Under the pieces are notes generated by a model that saw only the letters and a list, made by a program, of their open reading frames with translations, searched no databases and was not told where the DNA came from. The position numbers were made by a program, and so were the translations under genes. Below are positions 1 to 8,120 of a DNA stretch of 44,918 bases, in pieces; position 1 is the first letter of the stretch; each line of letters begins with the position of its first letter. Source of the DNA: Candidatus Gastranaerophilales bacterium (GTDB lineage: Bacteria > Cyanobacteriota > Vampirovibrionia > Gastranaerophilales > Gastranaerophilaceae); contig CALUPY010000020.1 in the NCBI GenBank assembly GCA_944322755.1, positions 1 to 44,918 on the forward strand, read 5' to 3'.

Positions 1-110
1 CCTGGACTGTGCATCTACCACCTCTCCTCAAAGTGACATTTAGTCACTTTATCGTCGGCAGAGTGCCACAGGCCCATCTACAACTTCACTGCTAAAGTAT
101 ATTTAGTATT
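1..110. other. Unassigned left-edge segment with a perfect hairpin
   Basis: This stretch is visibly richer in G+C than the AT-rich DNA to its right. It holds a perfect 8-bp hairpin (AAAGTGAC at 30-37, loop ATTTA, GTCACTTT at 43-50) and a smaller one at 92-106 (CTAAA/TTTAG). All three minus-strand frames are stopped across most of it. A minus-strand ATG at 12-14 is preceded by a purine-rich AGGAGAGG at about 22-29, so a gene could start at 14 and run off the window. The segment could equally be part of a structured RNA. I do not recognise a family. Confidence 0.25.
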
Positions 111-186
111 TTTTGTTATAGATTTTATTGATTTATTTATTAATTGTATATAATAAAATCTTATCGTCAATAAATAAATATAAATA

Positions 187-215
187 TTGAAAAAAAAGAA
201 TCTTTAAAATATCAT
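187..215 (+). promoter_or_regulatory. Candidate sigma70-type promoter for tRNA-Ala
   Basis: A -35-like TTGAAA at 187-192 is followed by a 17-bp spacer and a -10-like TATCAT at 210-215, about 75 bp before the tRNA. The surrounding DNA is very AT-rich, so chance matches are likely. Confidence 0.3.
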
Positions 216-290
216 ATTTATATGAGAGATGGTATTTAATATCATTTATTACTCAAAATTACAAATTAATAATATTCTGGTATCTATTAT

Positions 291-363
291 GGGGCGTTAG
301 CGCAGTTGGTAGCGCACGACACTGGCAGTGTCGGGGTCACGAGTTCGAGTCTCGTACGCTCCA
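291..363 (+). tRNA. tRNA-Ala, anticodon GGC
   Basis: A complete 73-nt cloverleaf can be folded. The acceptor stem is GGGGCGT (291-297) with ACGCTCC (356-362) and discriminator A363. The D stem is GCGC/GCGC (300-303/312-315). The anticodon stem is CGACA/TGTCG with loop CTGGCAG (322-328). The variable loop is GGGTC, and the T arm is ACGAG-TTCGAGT-CTCGT. The anticodon is GGC, and a G3-U70 wobble, the classical alanine identity element, is present. The 3' CCA is not encoded and must be added. The M16 peptidase gene on the other strand ends 18 nt downstream. Confidence 0.96.
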
Positions 364-381
364 GTTATTTTACCCATATTG

Positions 382-3180
382 TTATTCAACAATTCTTCCC
401 AGTGTTTTTAAGTAATCCATATTTTTCTCAATGGTTTCTGAATTTCCGGATATTGAGTATATTGCGGGCTGGGGAAAATAGTATTTTGCAATTTGTTGTA
501 TGTCATATGGTGTCAGTTCATCAACAGCTTTTTCTAATTCTTCAAAAAACTTTGCACCATAGAAAGAATTACTGCATAATTCAAGATAAAAATTTCTGGA
601 CGAAGAAATATCGCAATCATTGAAAATGTTGCTCTTGAACTTTCTTTTTGCTCTTTTTAGTGTTTTTTCATCAATCAGTTCATTCTGTAATTTCTTTGTG
701 CAATTATCAAATGATTCCAGCACAGTTTTGAGATTTTCCGGGTTTTGGGCTGATGTTGCCGAGTGTAATAGGAGTCTGGAGAGTTTGGGAATAGCTGTAT
801 TGTTAATCAGTTTTGTGTATGCACCGTATGAAATTTGTTTATCTGTTCTGAGGTCGTTAAACAACAGGCCGTTGTCGTCTGCACCAAGAATTATATGCAG
901 AACATTCAGGGCTGCCATATCTTTTATATTACCTGTCCTGATTATTTTATAGTCTTTTTTTATACTGATTGTATCTCTGTTATTTTTTTCTATAAAAATC
1001 TTGTTTTCTTTAAACGGAGCTACAGAATAAATATTGAAATATTCATTATAATTATAAGGTTTGAATGCAGGAAGAGATGATAATGCCGAGAAAATGTAAT
1101 TTTTGTATTGCAATGATGATGATTTTGGAATAGTTACAAGCACTGACAGCTGACCGTTTTTAACTAAATTGTTATAAAAATTTTGTGTATCATATAGGGT
1201 TAAATTTTTAATATCTGTTTTCTTTGCAAGCCAGGGTGCGTCATTGAAAAACTCATTGTTGTATAGATTTGCAATGTTTTTTTCTTTGTCTTTACTTTCT
1301 TCAATGCTTTTTATTTGTTCGTTTTTCCAATTTTCAAAATTCTGAAAATCAGCAAGATTCGGATGTAGCAGCTCAAAGATTCCTGCATCAATCATTTTTT
1401 TTGTGTTTTCCGGTTCTCCTGTAAATCTTAATATGTGCTTTTCAGAGGTTGTTTCTGTTTTGAAATAAATATCATTATTTATTGAATATTCTCCTGTTGC
1501 GCCGGATATTGCGGCATTGACAAGATACTGAAGCGCTTTTAAATCCGTTTTGTTTTGTGTACCTGATGTCAGTACAAACCTGATATTTGTTTTCAGAATA
1601 TCATCGCTTTCATCATATAAAACATGAACATTGTTAGGCAAAAAATATTCTTTCGGTTTTATACAGTCGCTTATGTCTATATTTCCCTTAAATGATATTT
1701 TTGTTTCTTGCTTTTTGGGGCGAATTACCGTCAGTGATGTTTTGTTCGGGTTAAAACATTGTTTAAAATAGTTTTGAATATCCAGGGGGGTAACTGTTTG
1801 GAGATAATAACGCAGACTCTTTTGTGAAGCGTCATCATTTTTCATAAAATATTCGCCAAGTATGTCGGAAAGAGCCATTGTGCTTTCCTCTTTTTGCAAA
1901 TCGTCATATTTTGTGTATTTATCTGCTGCTTGTTTAAGCTCAAATTCTGAAACAGGTCTGTTGGCAATATCATACATTACATCATACGCATATTGGATAG
2001 TCTGTTCTTCTTTATCAGGTTCAAGAAACACATTGAGCTGGAGCATAAACGGACTGTTTTTCATGGGGGTGAGAGGAATTTCGTTGAATAAAGAAAAGCA
2101 GTTTGAATTGTTTAGCAGCCGGTCAGTTATCAAAGTCTTCGCAAGAATGTAACATGCTTGTTCTTTAGGAGTGTTCGGCGATTTTGCAAGAAAAGCAACA
2201 CCGGCAATTGCCCTGTTCTGTTCAGGGTCAATACTTTCCAAATCTGTTCTTATACTTTTTTCCGGCGGCTCTTTTAACAGTTCTTTGTATTCTCTGTAAT
2301 TCTGCGGCATAACAGGAGTTTTTTGCCGGCTAAAATATTTAGAAAAGGTTTTGATTGTGTTGTCATCGACATTACCGATAATTACTGTTGACATATTTGC
2401 AGGGGTGTAATATTTTTTGTAAAAATCTCTTAAATCGTTTTCAGTAACGTTGTTTACAGCATATAGATTATCATTTATTGTAAAAGAATATTTGTCTGTG
2501 TTGTCAAGATTTAAGAAAGTCTTAATTGCATTTTCATCCATCTGTGAATAAATGGTTTTTTGTTTTCCGTGTTCTAATGATTCTTGTATAATGGTTTTTT
2601 GTTCTTGTTTAATGTTCTCTTCATTAAAATCAGGATTTAAGAGCGTTTCGTACTGGATTTTTATGAGTTTTTCAAGATCCGTATCGTCAAATACCGTGGC
2701 CTTGCAAAAATAATGCATATTGTAGTTTGAGGTCATCGCATTTGTATCTGCAGAAATATCACTGCTTATAGTTTTGAGTTCAGCAGCATTTTTTTTGTAG
2801 GCAGGAGTGGCCAGCAGATGCTCAAGCAGGTGCGCAGTTTCTCTTTTATCAGGCTTTTCGAAAGCCCAGCCGGTGTTTATATATGTGTTTATTACGGTTG
2901 GCCCTTTTTTAGGCAGAACGATTACCCTGTGTCCGTTGCGGAGTTTGTAAATTTTGCCTTCACCGGTATTTTTTAATTTGAAAGTATCAAGCTGCTTGTA
3001 TTCAGGATTAATAACAGGTGCAGCGTAAGCTCTGGAGACAATGGAGGGCACAGCAGGATAAGAAGAATTTTGTATCCCGAAAAGTTCAAATGTCTTTAAG
3101 GGCTTTAAAGGTTTATTTGATTGTATAATATTGTTGTAATTTCCATCTACGCGCATGGTGTATTTACCGTTTGGATACAT
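382..3180 (-). CDS. M16 family (pitrilysin/insulinase-like) zinc metallopeptidase
   Basis: A 932-residue protein with the inverted zinc motif of M16 peptidases, HLLEH at residues 117-121. A downstream EQKTIIQE places the third ligand, Glu200, 79 residues later, matching the ExxxxxxE pattern of pitrilysin. The second half (from about residue 510) has M16-like sequence but no HxxEH, the normal arrangement of an active domain followed by an inactive clamshell partner. M16 enzymes degrade short unfolded peptides. About 75 residues precede the peptidase domain. They do not form a clear signal peptide, so location is uncertain. No good ribosome-binding site is visible at the chosen ATG, and Met9 (start at 3156) is an alternative. 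It is a single gene convergent with tRNA-Ala. Confidence 0.9.
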   Translation of the reverse strand: MYPNGKYTMRVDGNYNNIIQSNKPLKPLKTFELFGIQNSSYPAVPSIVSRAYAAPVINPEYKQLDTFKLKNTGEGKIYKLRNGHRVIVLPKKGPTVINTYINTGWAFEKPDKRETAHLLEHLLATPAYKKNAAELKTISSDISADTNAMTSNYNMHYFCKATVFDDTDLEKLIKIQYETLLNPDFNEENIKQEQKTIIQESLEHGKQKTIYSQMDENAIKTFLNLDNTDKYSFTINDNLYAVNNVTENDLRDFYKKYYTPANMSTVIIGNVDDNTIKTFSKYFSRQKTPVMPQNYREYKELLKEPPEKSIRTDLESIDPEQNRAIAGVAFLAKSPNTPKEQACYILAKTLITDRLLNNSNCFSLFNEIPLTPMKNSPFMLQLNVFLEPDKEEQTIQYAYDVMYDIANRPVSEFELKQAADKYTKYDDLQKEESTMALSDILGEYFMKNDDASQKSLRYYLQTVTPLDIQNYFKQCFNPNKTSLTVIRPKKQETKISFKGNIDISDCIKPKEYFLPNNVHVLYDESDDILKTNIRFVLTSGTQNKTDLKALQYLVNAAISGATGEYSINNDIYFKTETTSEKHILRFTGEPENTKKMIDAGIFELLHPNLADFQNFENWKNEQIKSIEESKDKEKNIANLYNNEFFNDAPWLAKKTDIKNLTLYDTQNFYNNLVKNGQLSVLVTIPKSSSLQYKNYIFSALSSLPAFKPYNYNEYFNIYSVAPFKENKIFIEKNNRDTISIKKDYKIIRTGNIKDMAALNVLHIILGADDNGLLFNDLRTDKQISYGAYTKLINNTAIPKLSRLLLHSATSAQNPENLKTVLESFDNCTKKLQNELIDEKTLKRAKRKFKSNIFNDCDISSSRNFYLELCSNSFYGAKFFEELEKAVDELTPYDIQQIAKYYFPQPAIYSISGNSETIEKNMDYLKTLGRIVE

Positions 3181-3298
3181 AAATAAATCGTCAAAAATAT
3201 AAAACCCGTAAAGAATATTTTTTTCTCATTCAAATTTTTTATATTGAAAAATGTGAATATAAAATCATATGTATCGGTCTTTTGTATTGTCAAATGTA

Positions 3299-3922
3299 TC
3301 AGAATCTGAATTTTGTTGAAAAATTAAGCCGCGAACGTGTCGGCATTTCTGTTTCAACAGAATACACCTGACCTGCACCAATATCAAAATTCATTCTGTC
3401 GTCTTTAAACGGTTTTACGCTAAAAACCAGTTCATTCTGCCTGCTTCTGTCAAGAAGACTCGTTGAGTATCTGTTTTGAAAGGAAAATCTGTCATTTATT
3501 TTATACTCCGGTGTGAACATAAATGTCCCGCGTCTTTGTTCCGTAAAAGAAGTCAGTGCTTTATTTTGATACGAAGTATTCAGTGTAAACTTGTTCTTTG
3601 TGTACTTTGAAAAATACGTATTCGTCTGGGAATAGCTTTCCGGCGAGAATGTGCTGTCTTGTTTCGTTCCGATTGAAAAATTTCCAAACGTTTTTTCTTT
3701 GCCGAAAGAAACGGATTGTGATGAAGCAGGATTAAAATCCCTGTAGCTTTTAGCCTGAAATTTCTGTTCCGGAGTGTATTCATAGCTTTTTGTTCCTGAA
3801 TGGAAAGACCGGTCTGTATTTAGGCTAAAGCCTTCATCTGCATTGAACAGAATTTCATCCTGTGCATGAGCTGCAGCCGTAAAGAAAAATAAAAATAATA
3901 AAGAAATACAAAATCTTTTCAT
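3299..3922 (-). CDS. Exported beta-rich protein, probably a small outer-membrane barrel
   Basis: I chose the Met at 3922 because it opens a typical signal peptide (basic MKR, a hydrophobic run, AHAQ cleavage site), giving 207 residues. An upstream in-frame ATG at 3958 would add 12 residues that spoil the signal. The mature part is rich in alternating polar and aromatic residues (repeats of the TYFSKYTKNKFTLNTSY kind) and ends KFRF, that is in Phe, the usual terminal residue of BAM-assembled outer-membrane barrels. About 10 strands would fit, but I did not model this. No enzyme motif is seen. A TATAAT-like string lies within the codons just upstream of the chosen start. The family is not recognised and the function is unknown. 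Confidence 0.65.
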   Translation of the reverse strand: MKRFCISLLFLFFFTAAAHAQDEILFNADEGFSLNTDRSFHSGTKSYEYTPEQKFQAKSYRDFNPASSQSVSFGKEKTFGNFSIGTKQDSTFSPESYSQTNTYFSKYTKNKFTLNTSYQNKALTSFTEQRRGTFMFTPEYKINDRFSFQNRYSTSLLDRSRQNELVFSVKPFKDDRMNFDIGAGQVYSVETEMPTRSRLNFSTKFRF

Positions 3923-4003
3923 AATCGTATTATACAACTGTTCCATGTCTTTTTCCATTGTAATATACTAAAAATGAAAGTTTGTAGTTAAAGTTGGTAT
4001 TTT

Positions 4004-4804
4004 ATGAAAACGGAACCCGTTATAGATTTTGAAAATGTGTTCGTAAGTTACGGACTCACAGGAGTTTTGCATGATATAAACCTTAAGATTTATCCGGATG
4101 AAAACTGGGTTATTCTTGGTGCTAACGGAAGCGGTAAGTCAACACTGTTAAAACTTTTTTCCAATGATATTTATCCCAATACCGCTCATCCTTTTAAAAA
4201 ACGTATTTTCGGCAAAGACAGACAGGATATTTTTGAACTGAAAAATAAACTGGGTATTATAACAAATGATTTGCATTATAAATTCGAAACCCGGAGCCCG
4301 CAAGCGAGAGCGATAGATGTTGTTTTGAGCGGATATTACAGTGCTCTTGGAGTTTTTAAACATCATGATTTTACTTCTACACAGCTCGAAGAGGCTAAAA
4401 ATGCAATGAAGTTTCTTGATATTTACGATATTGCAGACAAGAAAGTTTGCGAGATGAGTACGGGACAGCTGAGACGCTGTATTGTCGGGCGTTCTTTGAT
4501 TCACAATCCGGGATTGTTTATTCTTGATGAGCCCACAACGGGACTGGACATAATCGCCCAAAATTCTTTCATCAAAACAATCAGAAAACTTACACAAAAA
4601 GTACCGATAGTTCTCATAACACATGACGTTTCAGAAATAATTCCCGAAATCACGCATGCCGCCTTGATGTATAACGGAACATTGTATAAAACGGGACGTA
4701 TTGAAGAAGTTTTGACATCGGAAAATGTTTCTGTTGTATTTAATGCAGAGATAGCTGTTGAGCACGGCGAATACGGGTATAATTTTAGACTCAAAGATGT
4801 TTGA
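4004..4804 (+). CDS. ABC ATPase of the ModF/YlmA type
   Basis: A 266-residue single ATPase domain. Walker A is GANGSGKST (39-47), the signature is STGQLRR (152-158), Walker B with D-loop is LFILDEPTTGLD (171-182), and the H-loop is ITHD (205-208). The Q-loop region reads LGIITNDL, without the usual Gln. Together with the following VVLSGYYSALG this resembles the ModF/YlmA group rather than classical importers. No permease or binding-protein gene is next to it, so it may work with a distant permease or in a soluble role. It starts 81 bp from, and divergently to, the barrel-like gene. The ribosome-binding site is weak. Substrate unknown. Confidence 0.88.
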   Translation: MKTEPVIDFENVFVSYGLTGVLHDINLKIYPDENWVILGANGSGKSTLLKLFSNDIYPNTAHPFKKRIFGKDRQDIFELKNKLGIITNDLHYKFETRSPQARAIDVVLSGYYSALGVFKHHDFTSTQLEEAKNAMKFLDIYDIADKKVCEMSTGQLRRCIVGRSLIHNPGLFILDEPTTGLDIIAQNSFIKTIRKLTQKVPIVLITHDVSEIIPEITHAALMYNGTLYKTGRIEEVLTSENVSVVFNAEIAVEHGEYGYNFRLKDV

Positions 4805-4878
4805 TAAAAATTCAAGATAAAAACGCGTTTACTCTTTTATTTTAGGAAGCTGAAGGGCAAAACCAGAAAGTTAATATT

Positions 4879-5310
4879 ATGAAAAAGAAAACCTTAAAAA
4901 AACTGTTAAAATTTGTTTATATCGGAATTGTTTTTATATTGTCAGCAACCGGTTATTTTTTCTTCGGAATGCTGGATGTTCCTGATTCACTTTACGAAAC
5001 CCAGTCCATGCCCGCAGGGGAAAAAGAGGGATTCTATGTAGAACAGTGGTGTAAGCCCTCATTTGGACGGCGGGAGTATGTTCTGTGGGACAGAACAAGA
5101 GTGGACTGTCTGTCTTCTGATTACGCAATTGAGTTCGATTTTGCGAAAAAATGGGCAGAAAGCGTTGGTCAGTCTTTGTACTATGCAAAATTGACAGACA
5201 AAACGCCGGCTGTTGTTTTAATTTTAACATCAAAAGCTGATATGAAATATGTAAAAAGAGTAGAACGCCTGGAGCAGGGGATTAAGATTTTTTTGATAAA
5301 AGCATACTAA
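4879..5310 (+). CDS. Membrane-anchored protein with a PD-(D/E)xK-like domain
   Basis: A 143-residue protein. A basic N-terminus (KKKTLKKLLK) is followed by one transmembrane helix (about residues 12-31). The soluble part carries RVDCLSSDYAIEFDFAKKW and then GQSLYYAKL. Asp76, Glu85, Lys90/91 and Gln98, with a strand-strand-helix layout, recall the PD-(D/E)xK nuclease fold, in which the acidic pair binds metal and a Gln sits on the next helix. This is a fold-level inference from motif spacing only. With the anchor in place the domain would face either the cytoplasm or the periplasm, and I cannot tell which. It follows the ABC ATPase by 74 bp on the same strand and could be co-transcribed. Confidence 0.6.
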   Translation: MKKKTLKKLLKFVYIGIVFILSATGYFFFGMLDVPDSLYETQSMPAGEKEGFYVEQWCKPSFGRREYVLWDRTRVDCLSSDYAIEFDFAKKWAESVGQSLYYAKLTDKTPAVVLILTSKADMKYVKRVERLEQGIKIFLIKAY

Positions 5311-5462
5311 AAGTTTGACTATCCATGAATTATTCTTATATTTAAAATATCAGGTTGTAACGGACTGTTAATCTTCTGTCATATTGGAAGGCAATTTTTT
5401 TTCAAAAAATGTTTTATTTATTATGATGGAAGAATTTAAAAGTAAATAGGGGTTCTTAGAAC

Positions 5463-5624
5463 ATGAAAAAAGAAAATTTAAAATACAGCTTCAACTCTTT
5501 TATCGCAGAAAGAACTTATGATGCTGAAATTCTTGAGTGTGTGCCAAAAATCAGACAGACTTTGCCTAAGATTAAATTGAAAAAACTGCCGAAAATTAGT
5601 CTGTCACTAGAACTTGCAGGCTAA
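5463..5624 (+). CDS. Small basic protein of unknown function, 53 residues
   Basis: An ATG at 5463 opens a 53-codon frame (starts MKKENLKYSFNSF, ends ISLSLELAG). An AGGGG sits about 10 nt upstream. The C-terminal half is a repetitive basic pattern, LPKIKLKKLPKISL. Its stop overlaps the stop of the HicB-like gene on the opposite strand by 4 nt. No HicA-like features are visible, so there is no reason to call it a toxin. The good ribosome-binding site and uninterrupted lysine-rich frame favour a real gene, but a frame this short could occur by chance. Confidence 0.45.
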   Translation: MKKENLKYSFNSFIAERTYDAEILECVPKIRQTLPKIKLKKLPKISLSLELAG

Positions 5625-5830
5625 ACAAGCGGAAGAAAATTGTAAACAGGTTTTATTCTGACAAAATATTCCTGAATATTTTTGTTTAAAACTTTTTCAA
5701 GATTTGTTACTGCTTCAGCTTCGGTCTTTCCGTAACCGACCAGTTTCTTCATAATGCAGTTTGCTATAAAAACATGATTTTTTCTGCTTTTATAAATTAA
5801 TGCAGGGTATTCTATGTACATGGAATTCAT
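5621..5830 (-). CDS. HicB-like N-terminal domain protein, orphan
   Basis: A 69-residue protein with the HicB-type layout: YPALIYKSRKNHVFIANCI followed by GYGKTEAEAVTNLEKVL. HicB antitoxins share this YPA(L/V)...G.T..EA..N...L pattern in a partial RNase-H-like fold. Full HicB proteins usually carry a C-terminal DNA-binding segment, which is absent here, and no HicA toxin gene is adjacent. The start is fixed by GAGGT five nt before the ATG. A perfect inverted repeat (5839-5861) lies directly upstream and ends at this ribosome-binding site. It may be a solitary regulator or a relic of a toxin-antitoxin pair. Confidence 0.7.
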   Translation of the reverse strand: MNSMYIEYPALIYKSRKNHVFIANCIMKKLVGYGKTEAEAVTNLEKVLNKNIQEYFVRIKPVYNFLPLV

Positions 5831-5838
5831 TGTTACCT

Positions 5839-5861
5839 CGACAACTTTTTAATAGTTGTCG
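5839..5861. promoter_or_regulatory. Perfect 8-bp inverted repeat abutting the HicB-like gene's ribosome-binding site
   Basis: CGACAACT (5839-5846) and AGTTGTCG (5854-5861) flank a 7-nt loop. On the minus strand the hairpin ends where the GAGGT of the HicB-like gene begins. It could be an operator for a dimeric regulator or an mRNA hairpin affecting translation. There is no U-tract, so a terminator is unlikely. Confidence 0.5.
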
Positions 5862-5943
5862 GTATTTTGGGCAAATTCTTTACTGTATTATTGAAAAATC
5901 ATATTATTGAACTAGTTTAAATTTACGCAAGTAAAATCTGCGG

Positions 5944-7245
5944 TTAAATTACTTTATAGACAATTTTTCTTTCTGCCGGAGTTTCGTCGGAAAATTCAAA
6001 TGCGTTTTTTACAATAGGTTCTGCAAGACTGAGCTTTTCTTCGCTGTCAGAGAATAAGGTCGCAATTGTTTCACCTTTTTTTGCGTATTCTGCATAAATT
6101 TTGTTCAATTTAATGCCTGCTGAATAGTCAATGCTGTCAGTTTTCTTTTCTCTGCCGGCTCCTAAAAGTTTACAGGCATATGCGATTTTGTAGGCATCTA
6201 TATTGTTTACAAAACCGTCTTGCTCTGCTTTTATTTCAAAAGAATACAAAGGCTGTTTGAAGAGTTTAAAATCATTGATTACGTCAGGATTTCCTCCTTG
6301 TGATTTTATGAGCTTTTTCAATGATTTCAGTGCTTTACCGCTTTGAATGGATTCATCAATAATATTAAAAGCTTCATTTCTGTCTTTTGCTTTTTTAAAA
6401 TGAATTAAAGTCAGAGCTGCTATTTCGTATGTAAGTTCTTTTATATCCGGAGTTGATGTTCCTTTAAGAAAATCAATTGATTCTTCTATTTCTAAAGAAT
6501 TTCCGACCATTCGTCCGAGAGGCTGCGCCATAGAGCTAATGACCGCATTAAATTTTCTGCCGAGTTTTGATGCAATACCTGTCATCAATGACGACAGAGT
6601 CTCTGCGTCTTTTTCTGTTTTAATAAACGCTCCGGAACCGTATTTTACATCGAGTACAACAAAATCAGCACCGGATGCAATTTTTTTAGACACTACAGAC
6701 GACGCGATAAGCGGCATTGAATCAACTGTTGCAGTAACATCTCTTAATGCATAGAGCTTGCCGTCAGCAGGTGTAAGTTTTTTTGTTTGGGATGCAATGG
6801 CAAGTCCGTTTTTCTTAACCTTTTGGATAAGCTGTGATATTTTTAAATCGGTTTTAAATCCGGGAATGGATTCCAGTTTATCAATGGTTCCACCTGTGTG
6901 GCCGAGCCCTCTTCCGGATAGCTTTGCAACGGGAATTCCGCATGAAGCGAGGAGCGGGATAAGAATTATCGTAATTTTATCTCCCACACCGCCTGTTGAG
7001 TGCTTATCCGCTATACTCGAGCCGATGGAAGAGAGATCTATTACTTCTCCTGATTTTATTATTGCATCGGTAAAATATGCTGTTTCCGCTTCTGTCATTC
7101 CCTGAAAATATACAGCCATAAGCCACGCAGATATCTGATAATCAGGAACAGTATCTTTTGTAACGGAGGAGACAATAAAGTCTATTTCTTCCTTTGTGTG
7201 TTCAAAACCTTTTTTCTTTTTTTCTATTAAATCTACAAATCTCAT
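5944..7245 (-). CDS. Pyrimidine-nucleoside (thymidine) phosphorylase
   Basis: A 433-residue enzyme that phosphorolyses pyrimidine nucleosides to base and (deoxy)ribose-1-phosphate in nucleoside salvage. The start at 7245 (MRFVDLIEKKK) is preferred over an ATG 45 nt further upstream because it matches the family's N-terminus and length and has GGAT about 7 nt upstream. Diagnostic stretches are KHSTGGVGDK (phosphate-binding loop) and KLSGRGLGHTGGT(I)DKLE, the family signature. An alpha domain, a central alpha/beta domain and a C-terminal lobe ending in a DETPAERKIVYK region are all present. It lies 66 bp downstream of the Skp-like gene on the same strand, so co-transcription is likely though functionally unobvious. 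The sequence does not separate DeoA from Pdp substrate range. Confidence 0.93.
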   Translation of the reverse strand: MRFVDLIEKKKKGFEHTKEEIDFIVSSVTKDTVPDYQISAWLMAVYFQGMTEAETAYFTDAIIKSGEVIDLSSIGSSIADKHSTGGVGDKITIILIPLLASCGIPVAKLSGRGLGHTGGTIDKLESIPGFKTDLKISQLIQKVKKNGLAIASQTKKLTPADGKLYALRDVTATVDSMPLIASSVVSKKIASGADFVVLDVKYGSGAFIKTEKDAETLSSLMTGIASKLGRKFNAVISSMAQPLGRMVGNSLEIEESIDFLKGTSTPDIKELTYEIAALTLIHFKKAKDRNEAFNIIDESIQSGKALKSLKKLIKSQGGNPDVINDFKLFKQPLYSFEIKAEQDGFVNNIDAYKIAYACKLLGAGREKKTDSIDYSAGIKLNKIYAEYAKKGETIATLFSDSEEKLSLAEPIVKNAFEFSDETPAERKIVYKVI

Positions 7246-7311
7246 AATCTTATCCAAACTTCTGTTGTATCCCAAAAAGAAAAACTGCATTTTGGGATGT
7301 ATGTTTAGTGC

Positions 7312-7803
7312 TTATTTTTTCTTAAGACTTTTGTTGCTGTTGAGGTAAAGAATCACGTCTTCTGAAAGGTCGATACCGCCTGTGTAAATTACGCTGTAAT
7401 CAACAACCAGGTCAATATGTTTTTCGGCAGCCACTGCTTTTGTTGCGTTGAGGATATTTGTTTCTATTTCCTGTGCTTTTTTCATTTTGAATTTTGTGAA
7501 GGCGTCATTTTTTGCTTTAAAATCTTTTTGCACATCTTCTTCAAAATTTTTCTTGTTTATAGGAGATTCGATATTTTTGTACTGTTTTTCTTTATCCATC
7601 AGAAACTGCTGTATTTCGAGGTATTTTGCGTCTATTTCTTTGTATGCATTTTTAGCATATTCATAATTGCTTTCAACCTGTTTGTAGTTTACATATCCTA
7701 CCGTAAATTCGGCAAATGCCGGCTGGATTGAACAAAATACCGTTCCTGCGGCAATAATTAGACTCATTAATGGTGCAAAAATAAAAGTTTTAAAAATTTT
7801 CAT
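7312..7803 (-). CDS. Skp/OmpH-like periplasmic chaperone
   Basis: A 163-residue exported protein with a signal peptide (hydrophobic core about residues 8-25, AFA cleavage before EF). The mature start FTVGYVNYKQVESNYEYAK is the typical OmpH opening strand and helix. It is followed by a long charged coiled-coil (about 45-125), then a DLVVDYSVIYTGGIDLSEDV strand region, the Skp body-tentacle-body plan. Skp chaperones hold unfolded outer-membrane proteins in the periplasm. GAGGAGATAATTA immediately before the ATG is an excellent ribosome-binding site. The presence of this gene supports an outer membrane. Confidence 0.88.
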   Translation of the reverse strand: MKIFKTFIFAPLMSLIIAAGTVFCSIQPAFAEFTVGYVNYKQVESNYEYAKNAYKEIDAKYLEIQQFLMDKEKQYKNIESPINKKNFEEDVQKDFKAKNDAFTKFKMKKAQEIETNILNATKAVAAEKHIDLVVDYSVIYTGGIDLSEDVILYLNSNKSLKKK

Positions 7804-8120
7804 TAATTATCTCCTCTGATATTCTCCGGTTAAAGTGCTGAAAACTGTTTTTCACTATGCTTTTCTAGAGTATATGGACGGAAAAGCCGGCTGTTTAAAT
7901 TTGCGTTTCAGGAATGGGTGCAAATTTTCGCAACCGGTTTCCTTCCTGATTCTATCAATAATTTTTGCCAATTACAACATTAGAAGGACTAAATGTTAAA
8001 TATCTAAATAATATATATGATTAAAATTTTTCTATTATATAATTAGATAAACCGGCATATCTTTAAAGAAGTAAAATTCAATATTACGGGGCAGGAATGC
8101 CGGTTAAAACAACATAGTCT
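7804..8120. other. Divergent intergenic region between the Skp-like and AsmA-like genes
   Basis: This 317-bp region must hold both divergent promoters. A TATACT on the minus strand (7869-7874) and a TATAAT on the plus strand (8038-8043) are candidate -10 elements, neither with a convincing -35. A 9-bp inverted repeat at 8050-8105 is listed separately. I see no small gene here. Confidence 0.45.
8050..8105. repeat. Spaced 9-bp inverted repeat in the AsmA-like gene's leader
   Basis: AACCGGCAT (8050-8058) and ATGCCGGTT (8097-8105) are perfect inverted copies separated by 38 nt. They end 15 nt before the start codon. In the mRNA they could close a long-range stem next to a start that lacks a clear Shine-Dalgarno sequence. 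On DNA they could be two half-sites. Confidence 0.45.

Noticed and set aside
5463-5830. Possible HicAB-style toxin-antitoxin pair formed by the 53-residue gene and the HicB-like gene
   Set aside because: The two genes are convergent rather than co-directional, and the 53-residue protein shows none of the HicA sequence features.
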